Shown here: positions 43,018-52,968 of the stretch, piece after piece
Position numbering within the stretch: the first letter of the stretch is position 1
Layout: every line of letters begins with the position of its first letter
Assembly (NCBI RefSeq): GCF_037055275.1
Contig: NZ_CP146343.1
Span: 3,444,501 to 3,508,500 of the forward strand
From: Pseudomonas sp. ML2-2023-3
GTDB taxonomy: Bacteria > Pseudomonadota > Gammaproteobacteria > Pseudomonadales > Pseudomonadaceae
Direction: 5' to 3'
DNA length: 64,000 bases
Notes under the pieces: model-generated
The model's input: only the letters and a program-made list of their open reading frames with translations
Told to the model about the DNA's origin: nothing
Databases searched by the model: none
Program-made: the position numbers and the translations under genes

Positions 43018-43320
43018 ATGAAATTTATTCACCAGCGTGAGCACCTCAACGAGGATGACATTGTAGTCATCGAGTGCTCCCAACCTTGCAACATCCGCCT
43101 GATGAGCGATGCGCACTTTCGCAGTTTCAAGAACGGTGGGCGCCACTCCTACCACGGCGGCGCGTTCAAAGATTTTCCGGCCAGAATCACTGCACCGAGC
43201 ACCGGTTTCTGGAACATCACCATTGACACCGTCACCAGCCGGGCAATCAGCGTAACCCGCAAGCCGAGCTTCCAGCCGACCATTAAAATCGTGCGTCGCT
43301 CCAGCTCCAAACTTCGCTAA
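43018..43320 (+). CDS. DUF1883-family protein
   Basis: A 100-residue protein with the DUF1883 pattern: DDIVVIECSQPCNIRLMSDA, then FKNGGRHSYHGGAFKDFPAR and WNITIDTVTSR. In some bacteria this domain is fused to a TIR domain, but here it stands alone. Function is unknown; the fold resembles a compact beta-sandwich that could bind a ligand or partner. It begins the stretch DUF1883 - 55-residue ORF - alkB, all in one direction with short gaps (18 and 5 bp), so the three may be co-transcribed. Confidence 0.75.
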   Translation: MKFIHQREHLNEDDIVVIECSQPCNIRLMSDAHFRSFKNGGRHSYHGGAFKDFPARITAPSTGFWNITIDTVTSRAISVTRKPSFQPTIKIVRRSSSKLR

Positions 43321-43338
43321 ACCAAGGCAGGAATTACC

Positions 43339-43506
43339 GTGCAAACCACCAAGTACGTCATCAAGTACAAACTCAATGGCGAACGCCGCTTCGAGTTTGC
43401 CCAGCTTCAGACTGGCTCGGAAACTGAAGCCCGCGAAGCACTTGAGAAGATCCACAGCGATGCCGACGATGTCATCACCGATATCAAGGCAAGCAAGGCG
43501 CTCTAA
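43339..43506 (+). CDS. Small hypothetical protein (55 aa), GTG start
   Basis: A short frame read directly from the sequence: GTG at 43339 behind AGGCAGGA, ending TAA at 43506. The product is charged: QTTKYVIKYKLNGERRFEFA at the start and a helix SETEAREALEKIHSDADDV, ending TDIKASKAL. The beta-beta-alpha look and clean spacing to both neighbours (18 bp after DUF1883, 5 bp before alkB) support it as real. I recognise no family. Confidence 0.65.
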   Translation: MQTTKYVIKYKLNGERRFEFAQLQTGSETEAREALEKIHSDADDVITDIKASKAL

Positions 43507-43511
43507 AGTCC

Positions 43512-44162
43512 ATGGACTTGTTTGCCGAGCAGGACCTGCAACAGCCCGCCCGTGTCGAGCGCATCAGCGACCAGGCGTTTGTGCTCCGCGGGTTTGCCCT
43601 GCCCGCAATCAAAGAGCTGCTGACGGCCATCGATTCAGTCTTGCTCCAATCACCCTTGCGCCAGATGCAGACACCTGGCGGTTTTACCATGTCCGCCCGT
43701 TTGAGCAGTTGCGGTGATTTGGGATGGACGACTGATCGCGATGGTTACCGCTACAGCCCTGTCGACCCCCTGAACGCCTGTCCTTGGCCGGACATGCCGG
43801 GTGTCTTCCTGGCACTGGCCGAGGCTGCAGCCAACACTGCAGGTTTCAAGGGTTTCGTACCCGATGCCTGCCTTATCAACGCCTATGACCCGGGCGCCAG
43901 GATGTCGCTGCATCAGGACAAGAACGAGCGCTCGTTCAGTGCGCCCATCGTGTCGATTTCCTTGGGGCTGCCAGCAATTTTTCAGTTCGGCGGGTTTGAG
44001 CGAAGCGACCCGAGCCAGCGTATTTCTCTGTTCCACGGCGACATCATGGTGTGGGGAGGTGTCGATCGATTGCGCTTTCACGGCGTGATGCCCATCAAAC
44101 CCGGACACCATTCGTTATTGGGTGAACAGCGGATCAATATCACCCTGCGCCAGGCTGGCTAA
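43512..44162 (+). CDS. alkB: DNA oxidative demethylase AlkB
   Basis: A 216-residue Fe(II)/2-oxoglutarate dioxygenase. The iron triad is visible: H134 and D136 (MSLHQDKNE) and H190 (RLRFHGVMP). The 2-oxoglutarate arginine is in RINITLRQ (207/213), and the substrate-side FTMSARLSSCGDLGWTTD is typical of AlkB. It repairs 1-methyladenine and 3-methylcytosine in DNA and RNA. The length matches E. coli AlkB. It does not sit with ada here, as it does in enterics, but behind two small genes of unknown role. Confidence 0.93.
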   Translation: MDLFAEQDLQQPARVERISDQAFVLRGFALPAIKELLTAIDSVLLQSPLRQMQTPGGFTMSARLSSCGDLGWTTDRDGYRYSPVDPLNACPWPDMPGVFLALAEAAANTAGFKGFVPDACLINAYDPGARMSLHQDKNERSFSAPIVSISLGLPAIFQFGGFERSDPSQRISLFHGDIMVWGGVDRLRFHGVMPIKPGHHSLLGEQRINITLRQAG

Positions 44163-44212
44163 GCCGCTTTTCAGACCCCGCAGTCCTCCCCTTGCCGCAG
44201 GACCTTATAAAG

Positions 44213-44236
44213 CGCTGTATATATTTTTATATAGCG
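44213..44236. promoter_or_regulatory. ModE-box-like palindrome upstream of modA
   Basis: The 24-bp stretch begins CGCTGTATATA and ends TATATAGCG, an imperfect dyad like the molybdate-regulator consensus (CG-TATATA...TATA-CG). It lies 70 bp upstream of the modA start. No modE gene is in the window. Confidence 0.6.
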
Positions 44237-44294
44237 GATATCTTTCCAGCGCCCAAAACAATTTGATAGCCATGGGCTGCCCCCCCGTCTCTAA

Positions 44295-45074
<780 letters not shown>

Positions 45075-45755
45075 ATGCCGCTCACGAGTGCTGACTTTGC
45101 TGCGATCTGGCTGACCCTGCAACTGGCGTCATTGACCACTGTTATCTTGCTGATTGTCGGCACTCCCATCGCACTGTGGCTGGCGCATACCCGGTCACGG
45201 TTGCGTGGCCCCATCGGGGCGATCGTGGCACTGCCTCTGGTGTTGCCGCCCACCGTCATTGGCTTTTACCTGCTGCTGACGATGGGGCCCCACGGCTACA
45301 TCGGGCAATTCACCCAATTCCTGGGGCTCGGCACCCTGACCTTCAGTTTTGCCGGACTGGTGATTGGCTCGGTGATTTACTCCATGCCTTTTGTCGTACA
45401 GCCTTTGCAGAACGCATTCACGGCCATTGGCCCAAGGCCGCTTGAAGTGGCTGCCACCCTGCGGGCAAATCGGTGGGATACCTTTTTCACCGTTATCTTG
45501 CCCCTGGCCAGGCCCGGCTTTATCACCGCCGCGATTTTGGGCTTTGCCCATACCGTCGGTGAGTTTGGTGTGGTGCTGATGATTGGCGGCAACATCCCGG
45601 AAAAAACCCGGGTGGTCTCGGTGCAGATCTACGACCACGTCGAGGCGCTGGAATACGCACAGGCACACTGGCTGGCGGGCGCAATGGTGGTGTTTTCTTT
45701 CCTGGTGCTACTGGCGCTGTATTCAAGCCGCAAATCTCAAACCGGCTGGAGCTGA
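45075..45755 (+). CDS. modB: Molybdate ABC transporter, permease
   Basis: A 226-residue membrane protein with about five helices and the ABC-permease EAA loop ([21 protein letters not shown] nine residues on). [19 protein letters not shown] and [18 protein letters not shown] are characteristic of ModB. Forms the homodimeric channel with ModC. No gap to modA, 2 bp to modC. Confidence 0.94.
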   Translation: MPLTSADFAAIWLTLQLASLTTVILLIVGTPIALWLAHTRSRLRGPIGAIVALPLVLPPTVIGFYLLLTMGPHGYIGQFTQFLGLGTLTFSFAGLVIGSVIYSMPFVVQPLQNAFTAIGPRPLEVAATLRANRWDTFFTVILPLARPGFITAAILGFAHTVGEFGVVLMIGGNIPEKTRVVSVQIYDHVEALEYAQAHWLAGAMVVFSFLVLLALYSSRKSQTGWS

Positions 45756-45757
45756 AA

Positions 45758-46843
45758 ATGTCCTCTATCAACCTTCGGCTGCAGCACAGTTATCCCGGTT
45801 TTGCCCTGGACCTGGATCTGCAACTGCCAGGCAAGGGTGTGACCGCGCTCTATGGTCATTCCGGCTCGGGCAAAACCACCTGCCTGCGCTGTATTGCCGG
45901 GCTTGAGCGTGCCAGCAACGCCTATGTGCAGATCAACGATGAAGTCTGGCAAGACAGCCAGACAGGTTTCTTTGCCCCGGTGCACAAGCGGGCGCTGGGA
46001 TATATCTTTCAAGAAGCAAGCCTGTTTCCCCATCTCTCTGTGCGGGCCAACCTGGAGTTCGGGCTGCGCCGCATTGCGCTCAAGGAACAACGGGTTGATA
46101 TGGCTCACGCCACACAGTTGCTGGGAATCAGCCACCTGCTGGAGCGCGCACCGAACAATCTGTCAGGAGGTGAACGTCAACGGGTGGGCATCGCCCGGGC
46201 GCTGCTGACAAGTCCAAGGCTGCTGCTGATGGACGAGCCCCTGGCCGCGCTGGACAGCCAGCGCAAGGGTGAAATCATGCCCTATCTGGAGCGTTTGCAC
46301 GCCGAACTGGATATCCCGGTGCTGTACGTCAGCCACTCCCAGGATGAAGTTGCGCGCCTGGCGGACCACATTGTGCTGCTCAGTGAGGGCAAGGTACTTG
46401 CCAGCGGCCCGACTGGCGAAACCCTGGCCAGGCTGGATCTGCCCCTCGCACGGGGGGATGACGCCGGAGTAGTGATTGAAGGCAAGGTCCGTGATTACAA
46501 CCACCCCTATCAACTGCTGACCCTGCAATTGCCCGGCAGCACCGAGCTGTTGAGAGTCGCCCATGCCTCAATGGCCATCGGCCAGACGTTACGCGTCAAG
46601 GTCCAGGCACGGGACATCAGCCTTAGCCTGAGCCCTGGCGAGCACAGCAGCATCCTCAATAGCCTGCGTGTGACTGTCGTGGGCGAAACCCCAGCTGACA
46701 ATCAGGCCCATGTCCTGGTACGCCTTGATGCCGGCGGTACAGCCTTGCTGGCACGGATAACCCGTTACTCGCGGGACCAGCTCGGGCTGAGTGTCGGGCA
46801 GTCGCTTTGGGCACAGATCAAATCGGTAGCTGTATTGGCCTAG
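45758..46843 (+). CDS. modC: Molybdate ABC transporter, ATPase
   Basis: A 361-residue ABC ATPase: Walker [13 protein letters not shown]-loop region [12 protein letters not shown], signature [16 protein letters not shown], Walker [12 protein letters not shown]-loop [11 protein letters not shown]. The C-terminal third (about 290-358) is a MOBE/TOBE molybdate-binding domain ([13 protein letters not shown]). It powers molybdate uptake and may feed back on transport. Its stop overlaps the convergent wzz-like gene by four bases, so no terminator space exists between them. Confidence 0.95.
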   Translation: MSSINLRLQHSYPGFALDLDLQLPGKGVTALYGHSGSGKTTCLRCIAGLERASNAYVQINDEVWQDSQTGFFAPVHKRALGYIFQEASLFPHLSVRANLEFGLRRIALKEQRVDMAHATQLLGISHLLERAPNNLSGGERQRVGIARALLTSPRLLLMDEPLAALDSQRKGEIMPYLERLHAELDIPVLYVSHSQDEVARLADHIVLLSEGKVLASGPTGETLARLDLPLARGDDAGVVIEGKVRDYNHPYQLLTLQLPGSTELLRVAHASMAIGQTLRVKVQARDISLSLSPGEHSSILNSLRVTVVGETPADNQAHVLVRLDAGGTALLARITRYSRDQLGLSVGQSLWAQIKSVAVLA

Positions 46844-48117
46844 ATCATTTGCCGGCGGCGATTCATGAGGCAGCGAGTGGTCGCAATCATAAGGCCAAGC
46901 ATCAGGCCCATTATCACTCCCAGTACCACTATCAGTGCCTTTTTGGGCTTGATCGGATCAAGCGGAGCCTGGGCCTTGCGATCAACACTCACCAGACCCA
47001 GGTTGCTCATGTCAGTGTGCAGATTCTCAAGGCGGTAGACTTCGGCCCGTAAAGGTTCGATATCCTTGAGAAACACATCTTCATTTGAGCGTTTACCGAG
47101 CAACTCGACCTCGCGATTAACTTCAAGCAGTTGCATATCTTTACGAACCTGCGAAACGCGCAAGTCCGTAAAATCGTCCGTTGTTCGCTTGAGTAACACG
47201 GCACGCTCTGCCTCCAGGGCATCGGAGCCCATGAAGTACTGCGGAATACCCTGGGACGTGATTTCAGTACGTACCAGCCTGGAAGACGCCCCCTGTGCTG
47301 CATCAGCCATTGCCGCGGGCGTGGTCGGATGTTTGATGCCCAGTGTCTTTGCGATGGAAATCGCTTCATTCAGCTGATTGATGCGCGCATCTCGCTGAAT
47401 TTTGAGCTGCATGCGCAAGGCGCTCAATTCATCACCCAAGGTTGCCCGCTTCAGTTTGTCCGACTCGACTAACGCAGCGATTTTTCCTTCTTTTTGAACG
47501 TGATAGCTTGAACGGGCAGAATTGATTTTTGTTTCCAGCTCCCCAAGCCGATTACTAATAATAATCTTGAGATCAGCACTGATTTGCTGTCGCTGAATAT
47601 TAATTGCGTACTCAACAAAGCCGTTAAGAATCTCAACGCCATTGAGAGTTTCCGGGTAAATAAGCTCCATTTTTATAAACGGACTCAATTCGCTTGCCTT
47701 GTTCGGATCAGGCCGGCTCACCGTCATTGCGTCACGGCTGAATGCTTCAAAACTCTGTTCAAGGGTGCTCCCTTGCTTTTCCAGCGGCTTGAAAAAGTCC
47801 TGATGGGATTTGAAGTAATTCAGCCGGTTTTCATAGGACTCGAGCGCCGCGCCAACTTTAAGCAAGGCGTCTGCAGCTGGCAGTGTGTAGATCCCGGAAC
47901 GGTTGAGGGCATCAAGTTCATTAACGGCTGCAGGACGCAACACACTACTGGTTCGATAGACGTGTTGCGTTAATGAAACATAGCCAAAGGCTAGAGCCCC
48001 AACTATTGCCATGGTTAAACCAATTAACTTTTTTTGCTGCCAAAACGAGTGAAGCAAATCAAAGAAATCTATCTCGGCGTTAATGTTTTTAAGTTGCAGA
48101 TCCTGACGGAGGTTCAA
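46840..48117 (-). CDS. Wzz/chain-length-determinant family protein
   Basis: A 425-residue polysaccharide co-polymerase: N-terminal membrane helix (about 33-53, [19 protein letters not shown]), a long periplasmic coiled-coil region (about 55-395), and a C-terminal helix (about 398-418) preceded by the proline-rich [13 protein letters not shown] typical of the family. It would set the length of O-antigen or another Wzy-made polysaccharide. No polymerase, flippase or glycosyltransferase gene is next to it. The periplasmic part is longer than in E. coli Wzz (about 325 residues), like Pseudomonas Wzz2/FepE types. Confidence 0.83.
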   Translation of the reverse strand: MNLRQDLQLKNINAEIDFFDLLHSFWQQKKLIGLTMAIVGALAFGYVSLTQHVYRTSSVLRPAAVNELDALNRSGIYTLPAADALLKVGAALESYENRLNYFKSHQDFFKPLEKQGSTLEQSFEAFSRDAMTVSRPDPNKASELSPFIKMELIYPETLNGVEILNGFVEYAINIQRQQISADLKIIISNRLGELETKINSARSSYHVQKEGKIAALVESDKLKRATLGDELSALRMQLKIQRDARINQLNEAISIAKTLGIKHPTTPAAMADAAQGASSRLVRTEITSQGIPQYFMGSDALEAERAVLLKRTTDDFTDLRVSQVRKDMQLLEVNREVELLGKRSNEDVFLKDIEPLRAEVYRLENLHTDMSNLGLVSVDRKAQAPLDPIKPKKALIVVLGVIMGLMLGLMIATTRCLMNRRRQMI

Positions 48118-48464
48118 GTAAATCCACCTTGTTTCTTAGCGTTGTCAACTGGCTGCCGGGTGTGCACGCACACAGAAAAAGTCCGTGCTTTACAGGTTGT
48201 CTCAAGGAGAAATTCGCACTCATTGCAAATGAGTGCTTATAGAACGACAAAAATGACAGACCACAAAGCAATATCCGAGATTCATGTTAAATTTAAGATT
48301 GTTCTTAATCTTTTATAAGAATGATCTTACATATTTTATAAAAAACAGTTGGATTGTCTTACGATGCCTTCGCAAAATACCCATTTCACGAAGGCATACC
48401 CGCGTGGTCTGTGTAATTATTGCCACCACAAAAAAGCACGCTTACGTGTGGGGTAATAATCAGG
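48118..48464. other. Divergent intergenic region, wzz-like / LysR
   Basis: No gene is supported in this A/T-rich 347-bp gap. It holds an 11-of-13 inverted repeat at 48295-48328 that could be an operator. Promoters of both divergent genes must lie here, but no consensus -35/-10 pair stands out. Confidence 0.4.
48295..48328. promoter_or_regulatory. Inverted repeat in the wzz-like/LysR gap
   Basis: AAGATTGTTCTTA (48295-48307) faces TAAGAATGATCTT (48316-48328) across 8 bp; 11 of 13 positions are complementary. It lies about 135 bp upstream of the LysR start and 180 bp upstream of the wzz-like start. Could be an autoregulatory site or a hairpin in either leader. Confidence 0.4.
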
Positions 48465-49400
48465 ATGGATATTTTTCAGGCAATGCGCGTGTTCGTGCGC
48501 GTCGTCGAAACGGGCAGCTTCACCGCTGCGGCGCAGGTATTGGGATATTCCACTGCGCAAACCTCGCGCTTGCTGTCTGAACTGGAGTCTTCGCTGCAAG
48601 CCCGGCTGTTGCAGCGCAGCACGCGACGCCTGGCACTGACCGAGGTAGGGGCACGCTACCTGGAGCGCTGCCGAATGATCCTGGGGGAAATCGAAGACGC
48701 CAATGCCGAAGCGGCTGGGGCGCACCTGATACCCCGCGGGCATTTACGGGTGCAATCCACCACAGGGCTTGGCATCCAGTTGCTGGCACCTCTGGTGGCC
48801 CGCTACACAGAGCTCTATCCGCAGGTCAATGTCGACCTGACGCTTTCTCAACGCCAGCCGGACTTGCTCGAAGAAGGCCATGACGTTGTGATTACGCTGT
48901 CTGCCAACTTGCCGGACTCGGAGCTGATCGGCCAACCCCTGGGCAGTATCTTCAGTGTCATCAGTGCCGCGCCCTCCTACCTGAAGGGACGGGAAGTTCC
49001 GAAAACCCCGGACGATCTGCACGAGCACCGCTGCCTGCACCTGGTTGACCCCCTGTTTACCGACAGCTGGACCTTTCGCGATGCTGAGGGCGAGCAAGTC
49101 ATCCGCCCCGGCAACATCTTTCAGGTGAACGTCGCCGAGGCAATGGCCCAAGCGGCCGAGGCCGGGCTTGGCGTGTGCCTGCTGCCCGACTACGTGGCCG
49201 TCAGTTCTTATCAGCGCGGTTCTTTGGTACGCCTGCTGCCGCAGTATCGGCTGCACGAAAAAAGCATCTACGCGCTCTACCCTTCCCGGCGGTTTCTGGA
49301 TGCCAAGGTCAAAACCTGGGTCGAGTTTCTCAAGCAGGAAATACCGAAAGTGCTTGAAGGGCACCAGGCCATCGTCGATGACCCGGAGCATTGGGCTTAA
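48465..49400 (+). CDS. LysR-family transcriptional regulator
   Basis: A 311-residue regulator: winged HTH (MRVFVRVVETGSFTAAAQVL, STAQTSRLLSELESSLQARL) and an effector domain with the LysR hallmark GLGVCLLPDYV near the C-terminus. The effector domain is of the CrgA/DmlR-like branch. The ATG at 48465 (MDIFQAM) is the usual start in this branch; the frame to 48420 adds unrelated residues. It is divergent from the wzz-like gene and convergent with surE (overlapping stops). The target is unclear, because no metabolic gene adjoins it in the usual divergent arrangement. Confidence 0.88.
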   Translation: MDIFQAMRVFVRVVETGSFTAAAQVLGYSTAQTSRLLSELESSLQARLLQRSTRRLALTEVGARYLERCRMILGEIEDANAEAAGAHLIPRGHLRVQSTTGLGIQLLAPLVARYTELYPQVNVDLTLSQRQPDLLEEGHDVVITLSANLPDSELIGQPLGSIFSVISAAPSYLKGREVPKTPDDLHEHRCLHLVDPLFTDSWTFRDAEGEQVIRPGNIFQVNVAEAMAQAAEAGLGVCLLPDYVAVSSYQRGSLVRLLPQYRLHEKSIYALYPSRRFLDAKVKTWVEFLKQEIPKVLEGHQAIVDDPEHWA

Positions 49401-50173
49401 ATCGATTGAAGCGCTGTACGCAGTTGCTCACGCAGGGAAATGGCGGTGCGATCAAACTCCAGCGGCGTGACCGAAACCCCGCCCTGCGTCACGACCTGGG
49501 TCTCAGTGTCAACCGCTTCAGGGTGCTGATGGCGAGTGATACTGAGCCAGTAATACCTGGCCTCACGAAAATCGGTTCGCTCTATCGCGTCCACCCCATC
49601 CATGCGGCCGGCACCCTGGCGAGTGATTTGTATCGGCCCGGCTTCATCCGCCGGAACGTCCGGGAAATTGATGTTCAGGCACGCCGATTGCTCCCAGCCC
49701 TTGCCCAGCAACTGCCGGATCACACCAGGGGCCAAGGCGCGAGCGGTGTCCCAGCGTACAAAACTGCGACGGGTGAAGTACTGGCTCAAGGCTATGGACG
49801 GAACACCCATCAGCAAACCGGTCATCGCAGCCCCAACGGTGCCGGAAAACAGCGTTTCAACCCCCAGATTGGCGCCTTTGTTGATACCTGAGAGCAACAG
49901 CTTCGGTGGTTTGTCCATCAACTGCTGCAAGGCCATTGCGACACAGTCCGCAGGTGTCCCGGATACCGAAAAGCGCCGTTCACCGCGTTTTGTCACGCGC
50001 AACGGGTGATGAATGCTGATGGCCGTGGAAATACCGCTTTGGTCATGATCCGGTGCGACCACCCAGACTTCGTCCGCCAACTCGCGGGCCACTTCCTCCA
50101 GCACTGCAAGGCCCGGAGCGTCGATGCCGTCATCGTTGGTGATCAGGATTCGTTCGAGTCGAGCGTCTGGCAT
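49397..50173 (-). CDS. surE: 5'/3'-nucleotidase SurE-type
   Basis: A 258-residue SurE-fold phosphatase. The metal site ILITNDDGIDAPGL (D14-D15) and the VVAPDHDQSGIS loop are conserved, as is the LLLSGINKGANLG asparagine motif. It dephosphorylates nucleoside monophosphates, possibly polyphosphate. The ATG at 50173 follows AAGGA. In Pseudomonas the standard surE lies in the pcm-nlpD-rpoS cluster; here it is next to hemB, so this is probably a second, paralogous surE. Confidence 0.88.
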   Translation of the reverse strand: MPDARLERILITNDDGIDAPGLAVLEEVARELADEVWVVAPDHDQSGISTAISIHHPLRVTKRGERRFSVSGTPADCVAMALQQLMDKPPKLLLSGINKGANLGVETLFSGTVGAAMTGLLMGVPSIALSQYFTRRSFVRWDTARALAPGVIRQLLGKGWEQSACLNINFPDVPADEAGPIQITRQGAGRMDGVDAIERTDFREARYYWLSITRHQHPEAVDTETQVVTQGGVSVTPLEFDRTAISLREQLRTALQSI

Positions 50174-50244
50174 GGGTAAATTCCTTTTGTGGGTTGGCGG
50201 CAAGCCCGGGCAACGCGATCGACTCCCGACTTGCCGCCTGCAGC

Positions 50245-51222
50245 TTAGATCCCCTGCAAGGCCAGATCCATTGCAAAGTAAGTCAGGATCATGTCAGCAC
50301 CGGCGCGCTTGATCGAACCCAGGCTTTCGCGCACCACACGTGCTTCGTCGATGGCACCCGCCTGAGCGCCGAACTTGATCATCGCGTACTCACCGCTGAC
50401 CTGGTACGCCGCCAAAGGCAGATGCGAGGCCTGGCGGATATCGCGAATGATGTCGAGGTAAGCACCGGCAGGCTTGACCATCAGCACGTCTGCGCCCTCT
50501 TGCTCGTCCAGCAGGGACTCGCGAATCGCTTCACGGCGGTTCATCGGGTTCATCTGGTACGACTTGCGATCGCCGGTAAGGGCGCTGCCGCCCGCCTCAC
50601 GGAACGGGCCGTAGAGTGCCGAGGCGAACTTGGTGGAGTACGCCATGATCGAGGTATCGATAAAACCGGCACCATCCAGAGCGCTGCGGATAGCCTGCAC
50701 CTGACCGTCCATTGCGGCCGATGGCGAGATAAAGTCCGCGCCGGCAGCGGCAGCCGCTACAGCTTGTTTACCGAGGTTGATCAGGGTCGCGTCATTGTCG
50801 ACACCGTGGTCGTGCATCACGCCGCAATGACCATGGGAGGTGTACTCGCAGAAGCAGGTGTCACTCATGACGATCATGTCCGGCGCAGCATCCTTGCTGA
50901 TGCGCACCATGCGCGACACCAGCCCGTCTTCACGCATTGCATCGCTGCCGGTGGCATCCAGATGGTGAGACACACCAAACAGCATCACCGACTTGATGCC
51001 CGCACGGGCATAACGCTCGATTTCACCGGCCAGTTTCGACTCAGGAATACGCATTACGCCAGGCATGCTGGTGATGGGCACGAAGTCGTCGATCTCTTCT
51101 TCGACGAAAATCGGCAGCACTAGGTCGTTCAGGCTGAATTCGGTTTCCTGGAACATGTCGCGAAGGGTCTGGGAGCGGCGCAGGCGGCGCGGACGAACGG
51201 CGGGGAACTGGTTAGGCATCAT
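50245..51222 (-). CDS. hemB: Delta-aminolevulinic acid dehydratase (porphobilinogen synthase), zinc type
   Basis: A 325-residue enzyme that condenses two 5-aminolevulinates to porphobilinogen in haem synthesis. The active-site zinc cysteines are present: C123, C125 and C133 in [16 protein letters not shown]. The Schiff-base lysines are in [14 protein letters not shown] and [11 protein letters not shown]. It resembles the E. coli enzyme closely and differs from the magnesium-dependent HemB of P. aeruginosa, which lacks these cysteines. It is likely a second HemB in this genome. The start follows AGGAACC. A paired REP lies upstream. Confidence 0.93.
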   Translation of the reverse strand: MMPNQFPAVRPRRLRRSQTLRDMFQETEFSLNDLVLPIFVEEEIDDFVPITSMPGVMRIPESKLAGEIERYARAGIKSVMLFGVSHHLDATGSDAMREDGLVSRMVRISKDAAPDMIVMSDTCFCEYTSHGHCGVMHDHGVDNDATLINLGKQAVAAAAAGADFISPSAAMDGQVQAIRSALDGAGFIDTSIMAYSTKFASALYGPFREAGGSALTGDRKSYQMNPMNRREAIRESLLDEQEGADVLMVKPAGAYLDIIRDIRQASHLPLAAYQVSGEYAMIKFGAQAGAIDEARVVRESLGSIKRAGADMILTYFAMDLALQGI

Positions 51223-51526
51223 GGTTCCTGATGGGCAGATTCAAAAAACAGACGAGCCTTGGCTCAATGGCGGAACAAATACAGGATTGATCCCGCAATT
51301 GCAAAACATCCGCCCTACGTGCGGCCGGTTGTCGCGGGGTGTGTTTACTGGGGAACGGAGCCTAATTACAGCGGTGCTTCAGGTAAAACCCATTGCCTGC
51401 ATCGCGAGCAAGCCCGCTCCCACAGTTGCCCTGTCAGATAACAACACGGACCCGTGGGAACCGGGCTTGCCCGCGATGGCATCACCGCCGGTTGAACATT
51501 TCGGAAAAAAGCGTAGTATCAGCCTC
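51223..51526. other. Intergenic region with an inverted REP pair
   Basis: The gap between hemB and the divergent ArsR-type gene contains two REP copies in opposite orientation (51398-51483). The rest shows no gene or clear operator; the hemB promoter should lie within the first 100 bp. Confidence 0.5.
51398..51483. repeat. REP doublet (REPIN-like)
   Basis: A reverse copy (CGCGAGCAAGCCCGCTCCCA at about 51403) and a forward copy (GTGGGAACCGGGCTTGCCCG at about 51454) face each other about 30 bp apart. Such inverted pairs are the mobile unit moved by RAYT transposases in Pseudomonas. No RAYT gene is present in the window. Confidence 0.75.
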
Positions 51527-51823
51527 ATGATTCTTGAACAACTCAAAGCCTTGGGTAATGACACTCGCATGCAAATGATGGAGTGGCTCAAAGACCCGCT
51601 CCGCAATTTCCCGCCTCAGGATCACGGTGATCCCGCGATTGGCGTGTGCGTGACCCATTTGCAGCACAAGGCCGGGCTGTCCCCTTCTACGGCGTCAGCG
51701 CACCTGGCCATTTTGCAACGTGCAGGTTTTGTCCTGACTACGCGCATTGGCAAGTGGACGTACTATCGACGCAATGAACAGGCAATCGATGACTTTGCAG
51801 CTAGGCTGAAAATCGAGTTGTAA
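51527..51823 (+). CDS. ArsR-family transcriptional regulator
   Basis: A 98-residue winged HTH: LEQLKALGNDTRMQMMEWLK at the start, a recognition region HLQHKAGLSPSTASAHLAIL, and the wing VLTTRIGKWTYYRRNEQAI. The ATG at 51527 places the conserved LGNDTR at the usual position. Metal-binding CxC motifs of ArsR/SmtB sensors are absent (only C68-type isolated VCVTH), so it may respond to an organic or redox cue. The gene 54 bp downstream encodes a medium-chain oxidoreductase, its probable target, as in YczG/ydfF-like pairs. Confidence 0.85.
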   Translation: MILEQLKALGNDTRMQMMEWLKDPLRNFPPQDHGDPAIGVCVTHLQHKAGLSPSTASAHLAILQRAGFVLTTRIGKWTYYRRNEQAIDDFAARLKIEL

Positions 51824-51877
51824 TTTTTACCTATACATTTCGTTATTTCGCGCAATGTAAAAACATGAGGGAATCCC

Positions 51878-52888
51878 ATGAGCACTAAAACCATCTTCGT
51901 CCAACCTGGCGGCGGTTATCACAATGTAGTCGTTGGCAGCAGCGAAGTCAGTGCGCCGGCCCGTGGTGAAATCACTGTAGGTTTGCGCGCCAACTCATTG
52001 AACTATCACGATTTTGCAGTAGTAAGCGGTATGTGGGGACCCAGCGAAAAGCGCATTCCCATGGCCGATGGTGCAGGTGAAGTGATTGCAGTGGGCGCGG
52101 ATGTCAGCGAGTTCAAGGTCGGCGATTCGGTGGTCAGCACCTTTTTCCCGGAATGGATCGCCGGCACCCCGCTGGTTGAAGGTTTCGTTACCGTACCCGG
52201 CGATGGCATCGACGGTTATGCCCGCGAGCAAGTGACCGCCAAAGCTACATCGTTCACCCTGGCACCCACCGGCTGGAGCCACGCCGAGGCGTCGACCCTG
52301 ACCACCGCAGGCCTGACTGCGTGGCGCGCGTTGATGGCCGATGACTCCCTCAAGCCGGGTGACACGGTGCTGATTCAAGGCACGGGTGGCGTTTCGATTT
52401 TCGCCCTGCAATTCGCCAAAATGGCCGGTGCCACGGTGATCGCCACCTCCTCCAGCGACGAGAAACTGGAGCGCCTGAAAGCCATGGGCGCAGACCATGT
52501 CATCAACTACCGCAAAGACCCGCTCTGGGGCGAGACAGCCCTGGCCCTGACCGGTGGCCGCGGTGTCGACCACATCATTGAAGTTGGCGGCCCTGCGACC
52601 CTTGAGCAGTCGATGATCGCCATTCGGGTTGGCGGGCATATCTCGATCATTGGCATCCTCAGCGGTGTCAGCGGCGCGATGAACTTTGTACCGATGCTGA
52701 TCAAGCAAGTTCGCCTGCAAGGGGTACTCGTCGGCAGCCGCAGCCAGCAGCAAGACATGGTTCGTGCGATCAATGCCAACGGCATGCACCCGGTGATTGA
52801 TCGTCACTTCCCTCTGACCGACATGGTCGAGGCGTTCAAGTACCAGGAAACCAACCAGCATTTCGGCAAGATCATTCTGGATATTTAA
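51878..52888 (+). CDS. Zinc-independent medium-chain dehydrogenase/quinone-reductase-like oxidoreductase
   Basis: A 336-residue MDR protein: GroES-like N-terminal half (LRANSLNYHDFAVVSGMWG, MADGAGEVIAVGADVSEF) and a Rossmann cofactor domain (VLIQGTGGVSIFALQFAKMA, then ATSSSDEKLERLKAMGADHV). The structural-zinc cysteines of classical alcohol dehydrogenases are missing, so it belongs with the NAD(P)H quinone/alkenal reductase-like branch. The motif after the second strand (TSSSDEK) favours NADP(H). The ArsR-type gene upstream probably regulates it. Substrate unknown. Confidence 0.85.
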   Translation: MSTKTIFVQPGGGYHNVVVGSSEVSAPARGEITVGLRANSLNYHDFAVVSGMWGPSEKRIPMADGAGEVIAVGADVSEFKVGDSVVSTFFPEWIAGTPLVEGFVTVPGDGIDGYAREQVTAKATSFTLAPTGWSHAEASTLTTAGLTAWRALMADDSLKPGDTVLIQGTGGVSIFALQFAKMAGATVIATSSSDEKLERLKAMGADHVINYRKDPLWGETALALTGGRGVDHIIEVGGPATLEQSMIAIRVGGHISIIGILSGVSGAMNFVPMLIKQVRLQGVLVGSRSQQQDMVRAINANGMHPVIDRHFPLTDMVEAFKYQETNQHFGKIILDI

Positions 52889-52968
52889 CCGCCCCTTGAC
52901 CGGTGGCGCATTGACAGTGCGCCATCGGCTTCTCTAGATTCAGGCTTTTGCCCAAAGAGCCTAGCCCG

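Noticed and set aside
50194-51123. 309-codon plus-strand frame over hemB
   Set aside because: Shadow of hemB, whose zinc and Schiff-base motifs are unmistakable on the minus strand.
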